A stretch of DNA of 6,604 nucleotides from Hydrogenophaga sp. (GTDB lineage: Bacteria; Pseudomonadota; Gammaproteobacteria; Burkholderiales; Burkholderiaceae_C), in NCBI GenBank assembly GCA_018335615.1, contig JAGXRS010000019.1, forward strand, positions 1 to 6,604, read 5' to 3'. A model generated the notes under the pieces. It saw nothing but the letters and a program-made list of their open reading frames with translations, searched no databases and had not been told where the DNA came from. Positions 1 through 5,686 of the stretch are shown here, one piece after another. The number at the start of each line of letters is the position of its first letter. Within the stretch, counting starts at the first letter, position 1. A program made the position numbers and the translations under genes.

Positions 1-627
1 CGCCTGTGGGGCGTGCCGCAGCGCGCCGAGTACCACCCCGAGGTGGACACCGGCGTGCACCTGATGATGGTGCTCGACATGTCCGCCCGCCTGGGCGCCA
101 GCCTGCCGGTGCGCTTTGCCTGCCTGTGCCACGACCTGGGCAAGGGCAGCACGCCCGCGGACGTGCTGCCGCGCCACATCGGCCACGAAGAGCGCAGCGC
201 GCGGCTGCTGCGCAAAGTGTGCGAACGCCTGCGCGTGCCGGTGGACTGCCGCGAACTGGCCGACGTGGTGGCGCGCGAGCACGGCAACATCCACCGCAGC
301 AGCGACTTCAACGCCGCCGCGCTGCTGCGCCTGCTGGAACGCTGCGACGCCCTGCGCAAGCCGGCCCGCTTCGCCGAGGTGCTGCTGGCCTGCGAATGCG
401 ACGCGCGCGGGCGGCTGGGTTTTGAAGAAAACGCTTACCCTCAACGCCCCCGCCTGCTGCAGGCGCTGGCCGCTGCGCAATCGGTGGTGACGGCCGACAT
501 TGCCGCCCAGGCGCAGGCGGCGGGCCTGAGCGGGCCGAAGGTGGGCGCGCTGATTCACCAGGCGCGGGTGGTGGCGGTGGCGGTGGCGGAGGTGGGAGTG
601 GACGGGGCGGACGGCAGCTCCAAATGA
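1..627 (+). CDS. cca: Multifunctional CCA protein (tRNA nucleotidyltransferase with HD domain), C-terminal part
   Basis: The reading frame is open from the first base and ends at TGA 625-627, giving about 208 residues. This is the C-terminal half of a protein usually about 410 residues long; the nucleotidyltransferase head lies upstream of the window. Cca adds or repairs the 3' CCA end of tRNAs in the cytoplasm, and the gamma/beta-proteobacterial type carries an extra metal-dependent phosphohydrolase HD domain. That domain is visible: YHPEVDTGVH with its His at codon 58-60, then CHDLGKG with the His-Asp pair at 130-135, then HIGHEE. The later segments LRKPARF, DARGRLGFE and YPQ also match the E. 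coli-type enzyme. The extreme C-terminus is a simple Val/Ala/Gly-rich tail encoded by G-rich repeats, and is probably not conserved. An internal GTG at 13 is not the true start because similarity continues upstream of it (RLWG). Confidence 0.95.
   Translation, partial: RLWGVPQRAEYHPEVDTGVHLMMVLDMSARLGASLPVRFACLCHDLGKGSTPADVLPRHIGHEERSARLLRKVCERLRVPVDCRELADVVAREHGNIHRSSDFNAAALLRLLERCDALRKPARFAEVLLACECDARGRLGFEENAYPQRPRLLQALAAAQSVVTADIAAQAQAAGLSGPKVGALIHQARVVAVAVAEVGVDGADGSSK
570..596 (+). repeat. G-rich tandem hexamer (GGTGGC x3) at the 3' end of cca
   Basis: Three perfect tandem copies of GGTGGC lie at 570-587, followed by GGAGGTGGG. The tract falls in the coding sequence of the Cca tail and encodes a Val-Ala alternation. 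The closely spaced GG runs could form a two-tetrad G-quadruplex on the + strand or its RNA. It may simply be slippage-generated low complexity at a poorly constrained C-terminus. Confidence 0.6.
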
Positions 628-711
628 AATTTTTGGGCACTGCGGGCACTTGTCTGGCTCCCTACGCAACAGAGATTCCGAGAGCCCCAGTGATGCGGAC
701 TCGCCCACAAA

Positions 712-728
712 AAACAACATTTTTGTTT
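712..728. promoter_or_regulatory. A/T-rich inverted repeat upstream of hicA, possible HicB operator
   Basis: AAACAA (712-717) and TTGTTT (723-728) form a perfect 6-bp inverted repeat around a 5-base centre, within the most A/T-rich stretch of the window (about 709-734). HicB antitoxins with a DNA-binding C-terminal domain commonly repress their own promoter through palindromes near the start of hicA, so this is a reasonable operator candidate. The downstream TATTAT at 728-733 resembles a -10 box, but no good -35 lies 16-18 bases upstream. The operator role is inferred from position only. Confidence 0.3.
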
Positions 729-740
729 ATTATTGCAGCC

Positions 741-920
741 ATGAACTCGAAGCAGATGAAGAAGTGGCTGGAACAACAAGGCGCCACCTTCACGCCGGGC
801 AAAGGTTCACATTTGAAGGTTCTTTTGAACGGCAGGCAGAGCACGCTGCCCATGCACGGCACAGCCGAACTGGGCAAGGGCCTGGAGGCCGCGATCAAGC
901 GCCAGCTTGGACTGAAGTAA
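741..920 (+). CDS. hicA: Type II toxin-antitoxin system mRNA interferase toxin, HicA family
   Basis: This 59-residue protein has the full length and shape of HicA (YcfA/PF07927), a small double-stranded-RNA-binding fold that cleaves or blocks mRNA. It begins MNSKQMKKWLEQQGA, followed by the family signature GKGSH with the conserved catalytic His at residue 24, then the TLPMHG strand and a C-terminal amphipathic helix (ELGKGLEAAIKRQLGL). The start at 741 is chosen because it gives the canonical family N-terminus. The frame stays open upstream to an ATG at 624, but that 39-residue extension matches nothing in HicA. No clear Shine-Dalgarno sequence precedes 741, so translation may be weak, leaderless or dependent on upstream translation. 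The antitoxin gene follows after 12 bases, as expected for a hicAB operon. No active-site damage is visible, so the toxin is probably functional. Confidence 0.9.
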   Translation: MNSKQMKKWLEQQGATFTPGKGSHLKVLLNGRQSTLPMHGTAELGKGLEAAIKRQLGLK

Positions 921-924
921 GGAG
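921..924 (+). promoter_or_regulatory. Ribosome-binding site of hicB
   Basis: GGAG directly follows the hicA stop codon and lies 8 bases before the ATG at 933. This supports the chosen hicB start. hicA lacks a comparable site, so the antitoxin may be translated more strongly than the toxin. Confidence 0.75.
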
Positions 925-932
925 CCATCCCG

Positions 933-1355
933 ATGTTTGACTACCCCGTGACCCTGACCCAGGACGGCGACACCGTGCTGGTGACCTTTGCCGATGTGCC
1001 GCAGGCCATCACCTTTGGCGCTGATGAGGAAGAGGCCTTGCTGCAAGCGGTGGATGCGCTGGAGAGTGGCCTGTCGTTTTACGTGGAGGCTCGCCAGCCC
1101 CTGCCGCTGCCCAGCAAACCCCGGCGTGGCCAGAAAACGGTGCGCCCCGGCGCACTGGAGGGTGCCAAGCTGGGCCTGTATCAGGCCATGACCGAACAAG
1201 GCATTCGCAAGGCGGAACTGGCCCGCCGCCTGGGCTGGCATGTGCCGCAGGTAGACCGATTGTTTGACCTGCAACATGCCAGCAAATTTGACCAGATCGA
1301 GAGCGCCGCCCGCGTGCTGGGGCGCAGCCTCGAAGTGCGGGTGACGCCAGCCTGA
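933..1355 (+). CDS. hicB: Type II toxin-antitoxin system antitoxin, HicB family, with C-terminal helix-turn-helix
   Basis: This 140-residue protein should neutralise the HicA toxin by direct binding and repress the operon. The N-terminal half (residues about 1-55) is the HicB partial RNase-H-like fold: FDYPVTL, then VTFADVPQAITFGAD, then a helix EEALLQAVDALESGL ending in SFYVE. A Pro/Arg-rich linker at about 54-72 joins it to a C-terminal Cro/XRE-like helix-turn-helix (about 76-138), seen in AELARRLGWHVPQVDRLFD and SAARVLGRSLEVRV. The DNA-binding domain implies autoregulation of the promoter upstream of hicA. The ATG at 933 has a GGAG 8 bases upstream and only 12 bases separate it from hicA, so the two genes form one transcription unit. 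The toxin-first order is typical of HicAB. Base composition is closer to the host's than that of the spacer before hicA. Confidence 0.92.
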   Translation: MFDYPVTLTQDGDTVLVTFADVPQAITFGADEEEALLQAVDALESGLSFYVEARQPLPLPSKPRRGQKTVRPGALEGAKLGLYQAMTEQGIRKAELARRLGWHVPQVDRLFDLQHASKFDQIESAARVLGRSLEVRVTPA

Positions 1356-1375
1356 GGCGCAGCCTGCCAGCCCAG

Positions 1376-1401
1376 GTTGCCGCACCGTTTGATGCGGCAG
1401 C
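1376..1401 (+). other. Hairpin downstream of hicB
   Basis: TGCCGCA (1378-1384) pairs perfectly with TGCGGCA (1393-1399) around an 8-base loop. The stem can be extended by a G·U and a G-C pair to 1376/1401. It lies about 20 bases after the hicB stop, where a transcript end would be expected, but no T run follows. It could be an RNA 3'-end-protecting or Rho-assisted termination structure. Confidence 0.45.
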
Positions 1402-1496
1402 GTCACACGGCAGCGCTCGAAGCGCAACCATTATTCGGCCGTACCCCCGCACAAGACGCCACCAGACGAGCGCGCCGCACCACGGTTTTGACCCTT

Positions 1497-1518
1497 TGGC
1501 GGCCCTGTCAAGCCGCCA
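1497..1518 (+). other. Perfect 7-bp hairpin in the otsB upstream region
   Basis: TGGCGGC (1497-1503) and GCCGCCA (1512-1518) are exact inverted repeats around the loop CCTGTCAA. The same segment is overlapped by TTGAC (1488-1492) and GTCAA (1507-1511), so it could act either as an RNA structure or as a protein-binding palindrome. No T run follows. Confidence 0.45.
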
Positions 1519-1525
1519 TGGAAGA

Positions 1526-1563
1526 GTCGCACCCTCCGGGTCGGAAAAGGCCCGGGGTGTGAC
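1526..1563 (+). promoter_or_regulatory. Long hairpin just upstream of otsB
   Basis: GTCGCACCC (1526-1534) pairs with GGGTGTGAC (1555-1563), with one G·U pair. After a 2-base bulge, CGGG (1537-1540) pairs with CCCG (1551-1554), leaving a 10-base loop. The 13 mostly G-C pairs make this the longest hairpin in the spacer. It ends 32 bases before the otsB ATG and lacks a T run. It may be an operator, a processed leader structure, or the end of the hicAB transcript. Its right arm overlaps the -35 of the possible otsB promoter. Confidence 0.45.
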
Positions 1564-1587
1564 AGCAGGCCCTCAGTCTGGTACGGT
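1559..1587 (+). promoter_or_regulatory. Possible sigma70-type promoter for the otsB–GH15–otsA operon
   Basis: GTGACA (1559-1564, five of six matches to TTGACA) is followed after exactly 17 bases by TACGGT (1582-1587). The latter matches TATAAT only at the three most conserved positions (first, second and last). Transcription would then start around 1594-1596, essentially on the otsB ATG, giving a leaderless or nearly leaderless message. The match is weak and may be chance. Confidence 0.25.
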
Positions 1588-1595
1588 AAAAAGAG

Positions 1596-2345
1596 ATGAG
1601 GACGTTACCAAGACTGCTGACACCCCGATCAGCGCTGTTTCTGGACTTCGACGGAACGCTGGCCGAACTGGCCCCCCGACCCGACGCTGTGGTGGTGCCG
1701 CGCGAGCTGATCGCGGTGCTCGACCAGCTGCAGACCCAGCTGGACGGCGCCGTGGCCGTGATCACCGGCCGTGCCCAGGCCGACATCGAACCCTTCCTGG
1801 CACCGCTGCGCTTGCCGGCCGCTTATGAGCACGGCGCCGTGCGCCACCCGGCCCATGGTGCGCCGGTGCGGGCACCGACACCCGATCTCGACGCACCGCT
1901 GGCCGCGGCTCGCACCCTGGTGGCCCAGTACCCCGGCCTGCTGCTGGAACACAAGCAGACCGCCATGGCCTTGCACTTTCGCCTGGCGCCGGAGCTGGAG
2001 TCGACGTGCACCGCCGCCATGGCCGCGGCCATCGCGCACGATCCTGGCCTGCAGTTGCTGCGCGGCAAGGCCGTGGTGGAGGTGAAATCGGCCCATGTGA
2101 GCAAGGGCCTGGCCATTGCCGCCTTCATGGCGGAGGCGCCTTTTGCCGGACGCGAGCCCATTTTTGCCGGCGACGACGTCACGGACGAGGCCGGTTTCGA
2201 GGTGGTGCAGCGGCTCGGTGGTACCGGCGTGAAGGTGGGCGAAGGCCCAAGCTGCGCGGTGCTGCGCGTGCCCGATCCCGTTGCGCTGCGTGCCTGGCTG
2301 CTGCAGGCAGCCCGTTTGCCCCTGCGTCCGGAGACCCCCGCATGA
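1596..2345 (+). CDS. otsB: Trehalose-6-phosphate phosphatase
   Basis: OtsB removes the phosphate from trehalose-6-phosphate to yield trehalose, the last step of the OtsAB pathway, in the cytoplasm. The 249 residues fit the usual family length and show all HAD-superfamily motifs. Motif I is FLDFDGTLAE with Asp17 (nucleophile) and Asp19. Motif II is VITGR with Thr57, motif III is Lys170 in HVSKG, and motif IV is GDDVTDEAGF with Asp193/Asp194. The cap region contains the conserved YEHG and LEHK segments. An in-frame TAA at 1587-1589 excludes a start upstream of 1596. No proper ribosome-binding site is seen (only AAGAG touching the ATG), and the first codons include AGG, TTA and AGA, rare for this genome, so initiation may be unusual or a non-ATG start could be used. 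The stop overlaps the next gene's ATG by four bases (ATGA). Confidence 0.95.
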   Translation: MRTLPRLLTPRSALFLDFDGTLAELAPRPDAVVVPRELIAVLDQLQTQLDGAVAVITGRAQADIEPFLAPLRLPAAYEHGAVRHPAHGAPVRAPTPDLDAPLAAARTLVAQYPGLLLEHKQTAMALHFRLAPELESTCTAAMAAAIAHDPGLQLLRGKAVVEVKSAHVSKGLAIAAFMAEAPFAGREPIFAGDDVTDEAGFEVVQRLGGTGVKVGEGPSCAVLRVPDPVALRAWLLQAARLPLRPETPA

Positions 2346-4180
2346 AACCAGATACCGAACTTCACGGCCCCGAACGCCACGGCTTCCTGCCGCCTGCACC
2401 ACCGTCCCTGTCGCTGGGGGTGGTGGGCAACTGCGCCTTCAGTGCGCTGATCGACCCCCACGGCCGCGTGGTGTGGAGCTGCCTGCCCCGTTTCGACGGC
2501 GACCCGGTGTTCCATGCCCTGCTGGGCGGCGATGAGGGCGGCGCCGGCGCGTTCAGCATCGAGATCGAAGACCTGGCCGAAGCGCGCCAGACCTATGTGC
2601 CCAACACCGCGGTGCTGCAGACCGAGCTGTGGGACTCGCGCGGGCAAGGCCTGCTGATCACCGACTTTGCACCGCGCTTTCCCTCGCGCGGGCGCTTCTT
2701 TCGCCCGACCATGCTGGTGCGCCGGGTGCGCCCCCTCAAGGGCACGCCGCGCGTGCGGGTGAACCTGTCGCCGCGCTTCCACTGGGGCGAGCACACGCCG
2801 GCCATCACCTCGGGCAGCAACCACATCCGCTACGTGGGTGAGCAGCAGACGCTGCGCCTGCACACCGATGCGTCGGTCTCGCATGTGCTGCACCAGCGGC
2901 CGTTTCTGCTGCTGCAGGAAACGAACTTCCTGTTCGGGCCGGACGAAACGCTGGAAGGCGGCATTGCCGACACGGCGCGCCATTTCGAGCAGGAAACCCT
3001 GGCCTACTGGCGCGGCTGGGCGCAGCGCCTGGCCCTGCCGCTGGAGTGGCAGGACGCGGTGATCCGCGCCGCCATCACGCTCAAGCTCTCGATGTTCGAG
3101 GACACCGGCGCCATCGTGGCGGCCATGACCACCAGCATCCCCGAAGCGCCTGGCTCCGAGCGCAACTGGGACTACCGCTACTGCTGGCTGCGCGACGCGT
3201 TCTTCGTGGTGCGCGCGCTCAACAGCCTGGCCGAGGTGGGCACCATGGAGGACTACCTGCGCTGGCTGTCCAACGCGGTGGTGGGCTCGGGCGGCGGGCA
3301 TGTGCAGCCGCTGTTTGGCGTGGGCCTGGAGCAGGAACTGACCGAAAGCATCTGCGAGCGCCTGCCCGGCTACCGCGGCATGGGCCCGGTGCGCGTGGGC
3401 AACCAGGCGTTCGAGCATTTCCAGCACGACGTGTACGGCAACATCGTGCTGGCCTCGGCCCAGGCCTTTCACGACAAGCGCCTGCTGCACCCGGCGGGCC
3501 TGGCCGAGTTCGAGCGGCTTGAAGCCGTGGGCGACCAGGCGGTGCGCATCTTCGACCTGCCCGACGCCGGCATGTGGGAGCTGCGCACCCGGGCTCGCGT
3601 GCACACCTCGTCGGCGCTGATGTGCTGGGCCGCCTGCGACCGCCTGGCCAAGATCGCCCACACGCTGGACCTGCCCGGGCGCTCGGCCCGCTGGGCGCAG
3701 CACGCGGCCACCATGCAGGAGCGCATCCTCAAGGAAAGCTGGAACGAGGAGCGCCAGGCCTTTGCCGAGAGCTTCGGCGGCCACCTGCTGGACGCCAGCG
3801 TGCTGCTGATGGCCGAGGTGAACTTCATCGACCCGATGGACCCGCGTTTCATCTCGACCCTGGCGGCACTGGAAGAGCACCTGAGCGACGGCCCCTACAT
3901 GCGGCGTTACGAGGGGGCCGACGACTTCGGCAAGCCCGAGACCGCGTTCAACATCTGCACCTTCTGGCGCATCGACGCGCTGGCGCGCATCGGCCGCATC
4001 GACGAGGCACGGGCCATCTTCGAGACCATGCTGGCCGCGCGCAACCCGCTGGGCATGCTGTCGGAAGACACGCACGCCGAAACCGGCGAGATGTGGGGCA
4101 ACTACCCGCAGACCTATTCGATGGTGGGCATCATCAACGCGGCCGTGCGCCTGTCGGCCACCTGGGACACGGTGATCTGA
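2342..4180 (+). CDS. Glycoside hydrolase family 15 protein (trehalase/glucoamylase-like)
   Basis: This 612-residue alpha-glucoside hydrolase has an N-terminal beta-sandwich domain of the GH15 trehalase-like type (LGVVGNCAFSALID, then CLPRFDGDPVF, residues about 23-60) and a C-terminal (alpha/alpha)6 barrel. Barrel landmarks are RNWDYRYCWLRDA (274-286), GMWELR with the probable general acid Glu413, and EDTHAETGEMWGNYPQTYS, where Glu583 (or Glu580) is the probable base. No signal peptide or membrane segment is visible, so it should act in the cytoplasm. Family members cleave trehalose, maltose or longer alpha-glucans by inversion; the substrate cannot be read from sequence, but its position between otsB and otsA favours trehalose or a related disaccharide. 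Its ATG overlaps the otsB stop (ATGA) and has GGAG at 2330-2333, 8 bases upstream. Its TGA shares a base with the otsA ATG. Confidence 0.9.
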   Translation: MKPDTELHGPERHGFLPPAPPSLSLGVVGNCAFSALIDPHGRVVWSCLPRFDGDPVFHALLGGDEGGAGAFSIEIEDLAEARQTYVPNTAVLQTELWDSRGQGLLITDFAPRFPSRGRFFRPTMLVRRVRPLKGTPRVRVNLSPRFHWGEHTPAITSGSNHIRYVGEQQTLRLHTDASVSHVLHQRPFLLLQETNFLFGPDETLEGGIADTARHFEQETLAYWRGWAQRLALPLEWQDAVIRAAITLKLSMFEDTGAIVAAMTTSIPEAPGSERNWDYRYCWLRDAFFVVRALNSLAEVGTMEDYLRWLSNAVVGSGGGHVQPLFGVGLEQELTESICERLPGYRGMGPVRVGNQAFEHFQHDVYGNIVLASAQAFHDKRLLHPAGLAEFERLEAVGDQAVRIFDLPDAGMWELRTRARVHTSSALMCWAACDRLAKIAHTLDLPGRSARWAQHAATMQERILKESWNEERQAFAESFGGHLLDASVLLMAEVNFIDPMDPRFISTLAALEEHLSDGPYMRRYEGADDFGKPETAFNICTFWRIDALARIGRIDEARAIFETMLAARNPLGMLSEDTHAETGEMWGNYPQTYSMVGIINAAVRLSATWDTVI

Positions 4181-5577
4181 TGGGGCGCCTCGTTGTCGTC
4201 TCCAACCGCCTGGCCGACCCGCGCAAGACCGCCTCGGGCGGGCTGGCGGTGGCGCTGGGGCAGGCGCTGGAGGCATCGGGCGGGCTGTGGTTCGGCTGGA
4301 GCGGGCATGTGGTGCAGGACGGCACGCCCGGTGAAGGCGAGCTGCACCTGAGCCAGGCCGGGCGCGTGCAGCTGGCCACGGTGGACCTCAGCCGCGAAGA
4401 CCACGACAGCTACTACCTGGGCTACAGCAACGGCGTGCTCTGGCCGGTGTTCCATTACCGGCTCGACCTGGCGGATTTCGACGCCGGCTTCATCGGCGGC
4501 TACCGGCGGGTGAACCAGCTGTTCGCGCGCAAGCTGGCCGGCCTGCTGCGCCCGGACGACACCATCTGGGTGCACGATTACCACCTGATCCCGCTGGCGG
4601 CCGAGCTGCGCGCCATGGGCTGCCAGCAGCGCATGGGCTTCTTCCTGCACATTCCGTTGCCGCCGCCGCTGCTGCTGGCCGCCGTGCCCGAGCACGAGTG
4701 GCTGATGCGCTCGCTGTTTTCCTACGACCTGCTGGGCCTGCAGAGCGAGGCCGACGTGGCCCACTTTTCGCGCTACGTGGGCACCGAGACCCCGGCCGAC
4801 ATCCTGGGTGAACACGAATTCCGCGCCTTCGGCAACACGCTGCAGGTGCAGGCTTTCCCCATCGGCATCGACGTGGACGAGTTCACCGCCCTGGGCCGGG
4901 GACGCGATGCGCAAGAGATGTTCGACCAGATGCGCAGCGAGTATTCGCGCCGGCGCCTGCTGCTGGGTGTGGAGCGGCTGGACTACTCCAAGGGCCTGCC
5001 GCAGCGCCTGAAAGCCTTTCGCCAGCTGCTGCAGCACTACCCCGAGAACGTGGGCAGCGCCACGCTGATCCAGATCGCCTCGCCCAGCCGCGAATCGGTG
5101 GACGCGTATGCCACGCTGCGCCAGGAGCTGGAGAGCCTGAGCGGCGCCATCAACGGCGACTTCGGGCAGCTCGACTGGATGCCGGTGCGCTACATCCACC
5201 GCACCGTGATGCGCAAGCGCCTGCCCGGCCTGTACCGCGCCGCGGCGGTGGCGCTGGTGACGCCGCTGCGCGACGGCATGAACCTGGTGGCCAAGGAATT
5301 CATCGCCGCGCAGGACCCGGACGACCCCGGCGTGCTGGTGCTCTCGCGCTTTGCCGGTGCGGCCGAGCAGCTGCGCGAGGCCCTGCTGGTGAACCCCTAC
5401 GACACCTCGCGCACGGCCGAGACCATCCAGCGCGCGCTGCACATGCCGCTGGAAGAGCGGCAGGGGCGCCACCAGGCCCTGCTGGCGCGCATCAAAGAGC
5501 GCGACGTGCACTGGTGGCGGGAAAGCTACCTGCAGGCGCTGGCGCGCGCGCCCGCCTCCGGCGCCCCGGGTTCATAG
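4180..5577 (+). CDS. otsA: Alpha,alpha-trehalose-phosphate synthase (GT20)
   Basis: OtsA condenses a nucleotide-diphosphate glucose (UDP-glucose in the classic enzyme) with glucose-6-phosphate to form trehalose-6-phosphate, the OtsB substrate. The 465 residues match the single-domain bacterial enzyme (E. coli about 474). Active-site elements are all present: VVVSNR with Arg10 and the SGGL loop (19-22) at the N-terminus, Tyr79 and Trp88 in YYLGYSNGVLWP, Asp133 in WVHDYHL, and His157 in FFLHIPLP. The C-terminal half has Arg266 and Lys271 in GVERLDYSKG, and Asp365 to Glu373 in LRDGMNLVAKEF. It is therefore very likely active. The ATG overlaps the preceding TGA by one base (TGATG); only a poor GGGA 12 bases upstream could serve as a ribosome-binding site, so translation probably depends on re-initiation after the GH15 gene. 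The C-terminus (about ARAPASGAPGS) is a short disordered tail. Confidence 0.97.
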   Translation: MGRLVVVSNRLADPRKTASGGLAVALGQALEASGGLWFGWSGHVVQDGTPGEGELHLSQAGRVQLATVDLSREDHDSYYLGYSNGVLWPVFHYRLDLADFDAGFIGGYRRVNQLFARKLAGLLRPDDTIWVHDYHLIPLAAELRAMGCQQRMGFFLHIPLPPPLLLAAVPEHEWLMRSLFSYDLLGLQSEADVAHFSRYVGTETPADILGEHEFRAFGNTLQVQAFPIGIDVDEFTALGRGRDAQEMFDQMRSEYSRRRLLLGVERLDYSKGLPQRLKAFRQLLQHYPENVGSATLIQIASPSRESVDAYATLRQELESLSGAINGDFGQLDWMPVRYIHRTVMRKRLPGLYRAAAVALVTPLRDGMNLVAKEFIAAQDPDDPGVLVLSRFAGAAEQLREALLVNPYDTSRTAETIQRALHMPLEERQGRHQALLARIKERDVHWWRESYLQALARAPASGAPGS

Positions 5578-5586
5578 CCCGCCCTC

Positions 5587-5604
5587 TCCGGCCCCGCGGC
5601 CGGA
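5587..5604 (+). other. G-C hairpin immediately after otsA
   Basis: TCCGGCC (5587-5593) pairs perfectly with GGCCGGA (5598-5604) around a 4-base loop, starting 9 bases after the otsA stop. No T run follows directly. It is probably part of the 3' structure of the trehalose operon transcript, with the terminator proper lying further downstream. Confidence 0.5.
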
Positions 5605-5629
5605 CAGCAGGCCGCCCCGCCGGCCATCC

Positions 5630-5667
5630 GATCCGGTGGCCGGGCACCGGGTCCCTGCCCTTTTTTT
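5630..5667 (+). terminator. Intrinsic terminator of the otsB–GH15–otsA operon, with an alternative stem
   Basis: GGGCA (5642-5646) and TGCCC (5656-5660) form a short stem directly followed by seven T residues (5661-5667), the classic form of a Rho-independent terminator. A second, longer stem uses some of the same bases: GATCCGGTG (5630-5638) with CACCGGGTC (5645-5653), nine pairs including one G·U. A third, CCGGCCA (5620-5626) with TGGCCGG (5637-5643), is also possible. The first and second stems cannot form together. Some read-through into the downstream channel gene is conceivable. Confidence 0.6.
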
Positions 5668-5686
5668 CGCTCTTTTTCTGTTGCAC

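Larger units (their letters stand above)
1356..1595. other. Non-coding, hairpin-rich spacer between hicB and otsB
   Basis: I see no convincing gene in these 240 bases; short open frames here have no family features. The stretch holds several self-complementary elements (1376-1401, 1413-1425, 1497-1518 and 1526-1563), a TTGAC/GTCAA inverted pair (1488-1492 and 1507-1511), and a weak sigma70-like promoter close to otsB. None of the hairpins is followed by a T run, so none is a classical intrinsic terminator. The small 1413-1425 hairpin is GCGCT-CGA-AGCGC. Confidence 0.6.

Noticed and set aside
624..740. N-terminally extended start of hicA at 624 or an internal ATG at 693
   Set aside because: HicA proteins are about 60 residues and start close to the MKKWLE motif. 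The extension has no similarity and no ribosome-binding site.
1376..1563. Hairpins after hicB as intrinsic terminators
   Set aside because: None is followed by a T run, so a Rho-independent terminator cannot be supported, although a Rho-dependent or processed end remains possible.
1356..1595. Small genes, a tRNA, or a CRISPR-like array in the spacer
   Set aside because: There is no cloverleaf, no regularly spaced direct repeats, and the short open frames (for example at 1377-1562) have no ribosome-binding site or family features.
2006..2341. Upstream extension of the GH15 frame to an ATG at 2006 inside otsB
   Set aside because: This extension lies in another frame of the well-defined otsB gene and its residues are Arg/Gly-rich. 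The ATG at 2342 has a well-placed GGAG and starts just before the GH15 N-terminal domain.
1823..4276. Long open frame on the minus strand (about 817 codons) across otsB, GH15 and the start of otsA
   Set aside because: It lies opposite genes with complete catalytic motifs. Its translation is rich in Arg, Gln, His, Ala and Val, with no domain signature, which is the typical antisense shadow of high-G/C genes.
4114..5511. Minus-strand open frame opposite otsA
   Set aside because: The translation is His/Gln/Ala/Val-rich without recognisable motifs, while the + strand carries a full GT20 active site.
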